From Jeongeupia wiesaeckerbachi (lineage in GTDB: Bacteria > Pseudomonadota > Gammaproteobacteria > Burkholderiales > Chitinibacteraceae): DNA of 64,000 nucleotides. The position numbers were made by a program, and so were the translations under genes. Numbering within the stretch: position 1 is the stretch's first letter; the number at the start of each line of letters is the position of its first letter. Below are positions 62,775-64,000 of the stretch, piece by piece. Where the stretch lies: positions 2,976,001-3,040,000 of the forward strand of contig NZ_CP136946.1 in NCBI RefSeq assembly GCF_050916355.1, in the 5' to 3' direction. The notes under the pieces were generated by a model. The model ran no database searches, was not told the origin of the DNA, and saw only the letters and a program-made list of their open reading frames with translations.

Positions 62775-64000
62775 ATGAACGAGCTGTATCCAGCCGTACT
62801 CCGATTGATACCCATCCTTATCGCGGGGCTCTCGCTCTACGGTGGTTTGGCATGGCTTCGATATTGCGCAACCTGTCCGGAGTCGCAGCGCCCAAGGCTG
62901 ATTGCGGCTGCGACGGTGGCGATAGGTGGCGGACTCTGGGCCGCTTCGCTTTGCCGGCTACTGATCAGTAGCCCTGAATCGTTCGACAAGCTCGCACCAC
63001 TTCCACTCTTCGCCGCACTGGCCCTCTTCGTGCTGGGGGTGGGCGTTATCCTGCGTCCGCTCATTCTGAACAGACTGCGGATTGCCGGTCGAATCATCAC
63101 CAGCCTCGCCCTGGCGCTGGCACTACTGTCTGCGGATCGCCTTCTTTTGTGGCAGTGGCCGCACTCGATCGAGACGCAGTGGGTAGTGGCCCTGCTCGCG
63201 CTGATCTCGGCATTCGTCATCACCTGGGGGGGCGATCGAAGTGCTCAAGGCATCCTCTCATCCGCTCAATGCGCCGTTGCGCTAGTGGTGTTTGCGTTGG
63301 CGGCAGGATCAATGCCGCTGCATGTGGCCGAGATCAATGCGCCGCAGGCCGGCGGGGAGGCCTGGCGGCTCTTGGTGCTGGCACTGCTCGGCACCTTGTT
63401 CATCGTGTTTGCGGCACTCTCCCCGACACTTGCCGAGCTCTTGGTCTCGACGAGCGACGAGAACGGGTCCATTCGGCCAGGGCAGGCGTGGCGCCGACAA
63501 TCTGCGCTGGCAATTGCCGTACTGGTTGTTGTAATCGGCGCGGGTGACAGCTGGACCATTGCTCAGCATCGTAATGCGACGCAAATGTGGGCCCCTCAGC
63601 ACGGCGTGTCGCTCGACGAACTCAATAATCTGCACCATGTGCGACAAGATCTTGCCGGCACGCCCTCGGTACAGGCCTGGCGTAGCGCTGAAGGCGAGCA
63701 ACTGCGTCAAAGCTGGCTAAATTGGCGCAACCAGCCAGCAGCCGACCTTGGCGCCCGAGATGCGACTTTGCTGGCCCTGCCGACGCGCCTTGATGAAGCT
63801 GCGGGGGTGAAGGGTGCTGCCACGTCTTATCAGTCGGAGCGGGAGCGCTTGCTTCAGGCGATCGATAACCGCCAGCAGGCGCTGATCAAGCAGCTGGGGC
63901 AAATCCAGGGGGCGGCAGACCGCACCGGCGCCGCTACCCAAGCCATCGGCACCGCAACGCTGATCGTGTCGCTACTGCTCATTCCCGGTGCGTTCTGGTT
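62775..64000 (+). CDS. Multi-spanning membrane protein, N-terminal part (C-terminus beyond window)
   Basis: The frame is open from the ATG at 62775 (AGGGGTG upstream) to the window edge, about 408 codons. At least seven hydrophobic helices lie in residues 7-190, followed by a helix near 240, a long polar, probably periplasmic helical region (QALIKQLGQIQG), and another helix starting at the edge (ATLIVSLLLIPG). This layout suits the sensor part of a membrane signalling protein such as a histidine kinase, diguanylate cyclase or chemoreceptor-like protein, but no output domain is in view. I do not recognise the family. Confidence 0.7.
   Translation, partial: MNELYPAVLRLIPILIAGLSLYGGLAWLRYCATCPESQRPRLIAAATVAIGGGLWAASLCRLLISSPESFDKLAPLPLFAALALFVLGVGVILRPLILNRLRIAGRIITSLALALALLSADRLLLWQWPHSIETQWVVALLALISAFVITWGGDRSAQGILSSAQCAVALVVFALAAGSMPLHVAEINAPQAGGEAWRLLVLALLGTLFIVFAALSPTLAELLVSTSDENGSIRPGQAWRRQSALAIAVLVVVIGAGDSWTIAQHRNATQMWAPQHGVSLDELNNLHHVRQDLAGTPSVQAWRSAEGEQLRQSWLNWRNQPAADLGARDATLLALPTRLDEAAGVKGAATSYQSERERLLQAIDNRQQALIKQLGQIQGAADRTGAATQAIGTATLIVSLLLIPGAFW

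Overview
The window is about 62 to 64 percent G+C by eye and reads as chromosomal DNA of a Gram-negative betaproteobacterium. Gene content and order fit the Neisseriales, most likely the Chromobacteriaceae/Chitinibacteraceae side. The pointers are pyrG-kdsA-eno-ftsB, surE-pcm-nlpD-rpoS, ribF-ileS-lspA-ispH, ccoNOQP-ccoG-fixH with ccoI-ccoS, both AcnA and AcnB, a phaB acetoacetyl-CoA reductase, and very few hypothetical genes. The taxonomic placement is inference. I see no rRNA, tRNA, CRISPR array, transposase or prophage gene.

Layout. 1-7.7 kb: the start of one RND efflux adaptor (minus strand, cut by the window edge), then divergently a TetR regulator with a complete MexAB-OprM-type tripartite pump. 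7.7-9.5 kb: phaB and a divergent short-chain dehydrogenase separated by a striking dyad. 9.6-14 kb: pyrG, kdsA, eno, ftsB. 14-19.6 kb: a MocR-type regulator, two small proteins, mnmC and an mdfA-like exporter. 19.8-26.1 kb: accessory genes (DUF1214-like secreted protein, two cupins, ceramidase-like membrane protein, GIY-YIG protein, PQQ sugar dehydrogenase, EamA transporter). 26.1-33.3 kb: a 113-bp inverted-repeat element, acnA, a LysR regulator and acnB. 33.3-36.3 kb: an RtcB RNA-ligase locus. 36.3-40.9 kb: HugZ-like protein, trhO, yehS, a Rieske oxygenase, a second EamA transporter. 41-44.4 kb: surE-pcm-nlpD-rpoS. 44.4-49.2 kb: dapD, dapC, queF, a LexA-type repressor, dusC. 49.2-57.4 kb: the complete cbb3 oxidase structural and assembly set, all on the minus strand behind an FNR-type promoter. 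57.4-62.6 kb: ispH, lspA, ileS, ribF. 62.8-64 kb: the N-terminal part of a multi-spanning membrane protein.

How the genes fit together. The cbb3 block is a low-oxygen respiration module: oxidase subunits (ccoNOQP), copper supply (ccoI) and assembly factors (ccoG, fixH, ccoS), with a perfect FNR box placed at about -41.5. The rpoS block supplies the general stress sigma factor together with protein repair (pcm), a nucleotidase (surE) and a cell-wall amidase activator (nlpD). acnA and acnB cover the aconitase step. lspA, ileS, ispH and ribF are translated with overlaps and form one housekeeping unit.

The most unusual segment is 33.3-36.3 kb. rtcB is preceded by a short leader holding a tiny ORF, a perfect hairpin and an intrinsic terminator. 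It is followed by a SEC-C zinc-motif gene broken by two single-base insertions, a 301-residue protein I cannot assign to a family, and a 52-residue basic protein translationally coupled to it by ATGA. This looks like an RtcB-linked RNA-repair or RNA-stress locus with undescribed partners and is the best candidate here for a new system. The second item of note is the LexA-type repressor, whose promoter carries two GAAC-N4-GTTC-type dyads rather than the CTGT-N8-ACAG box usual for this class.
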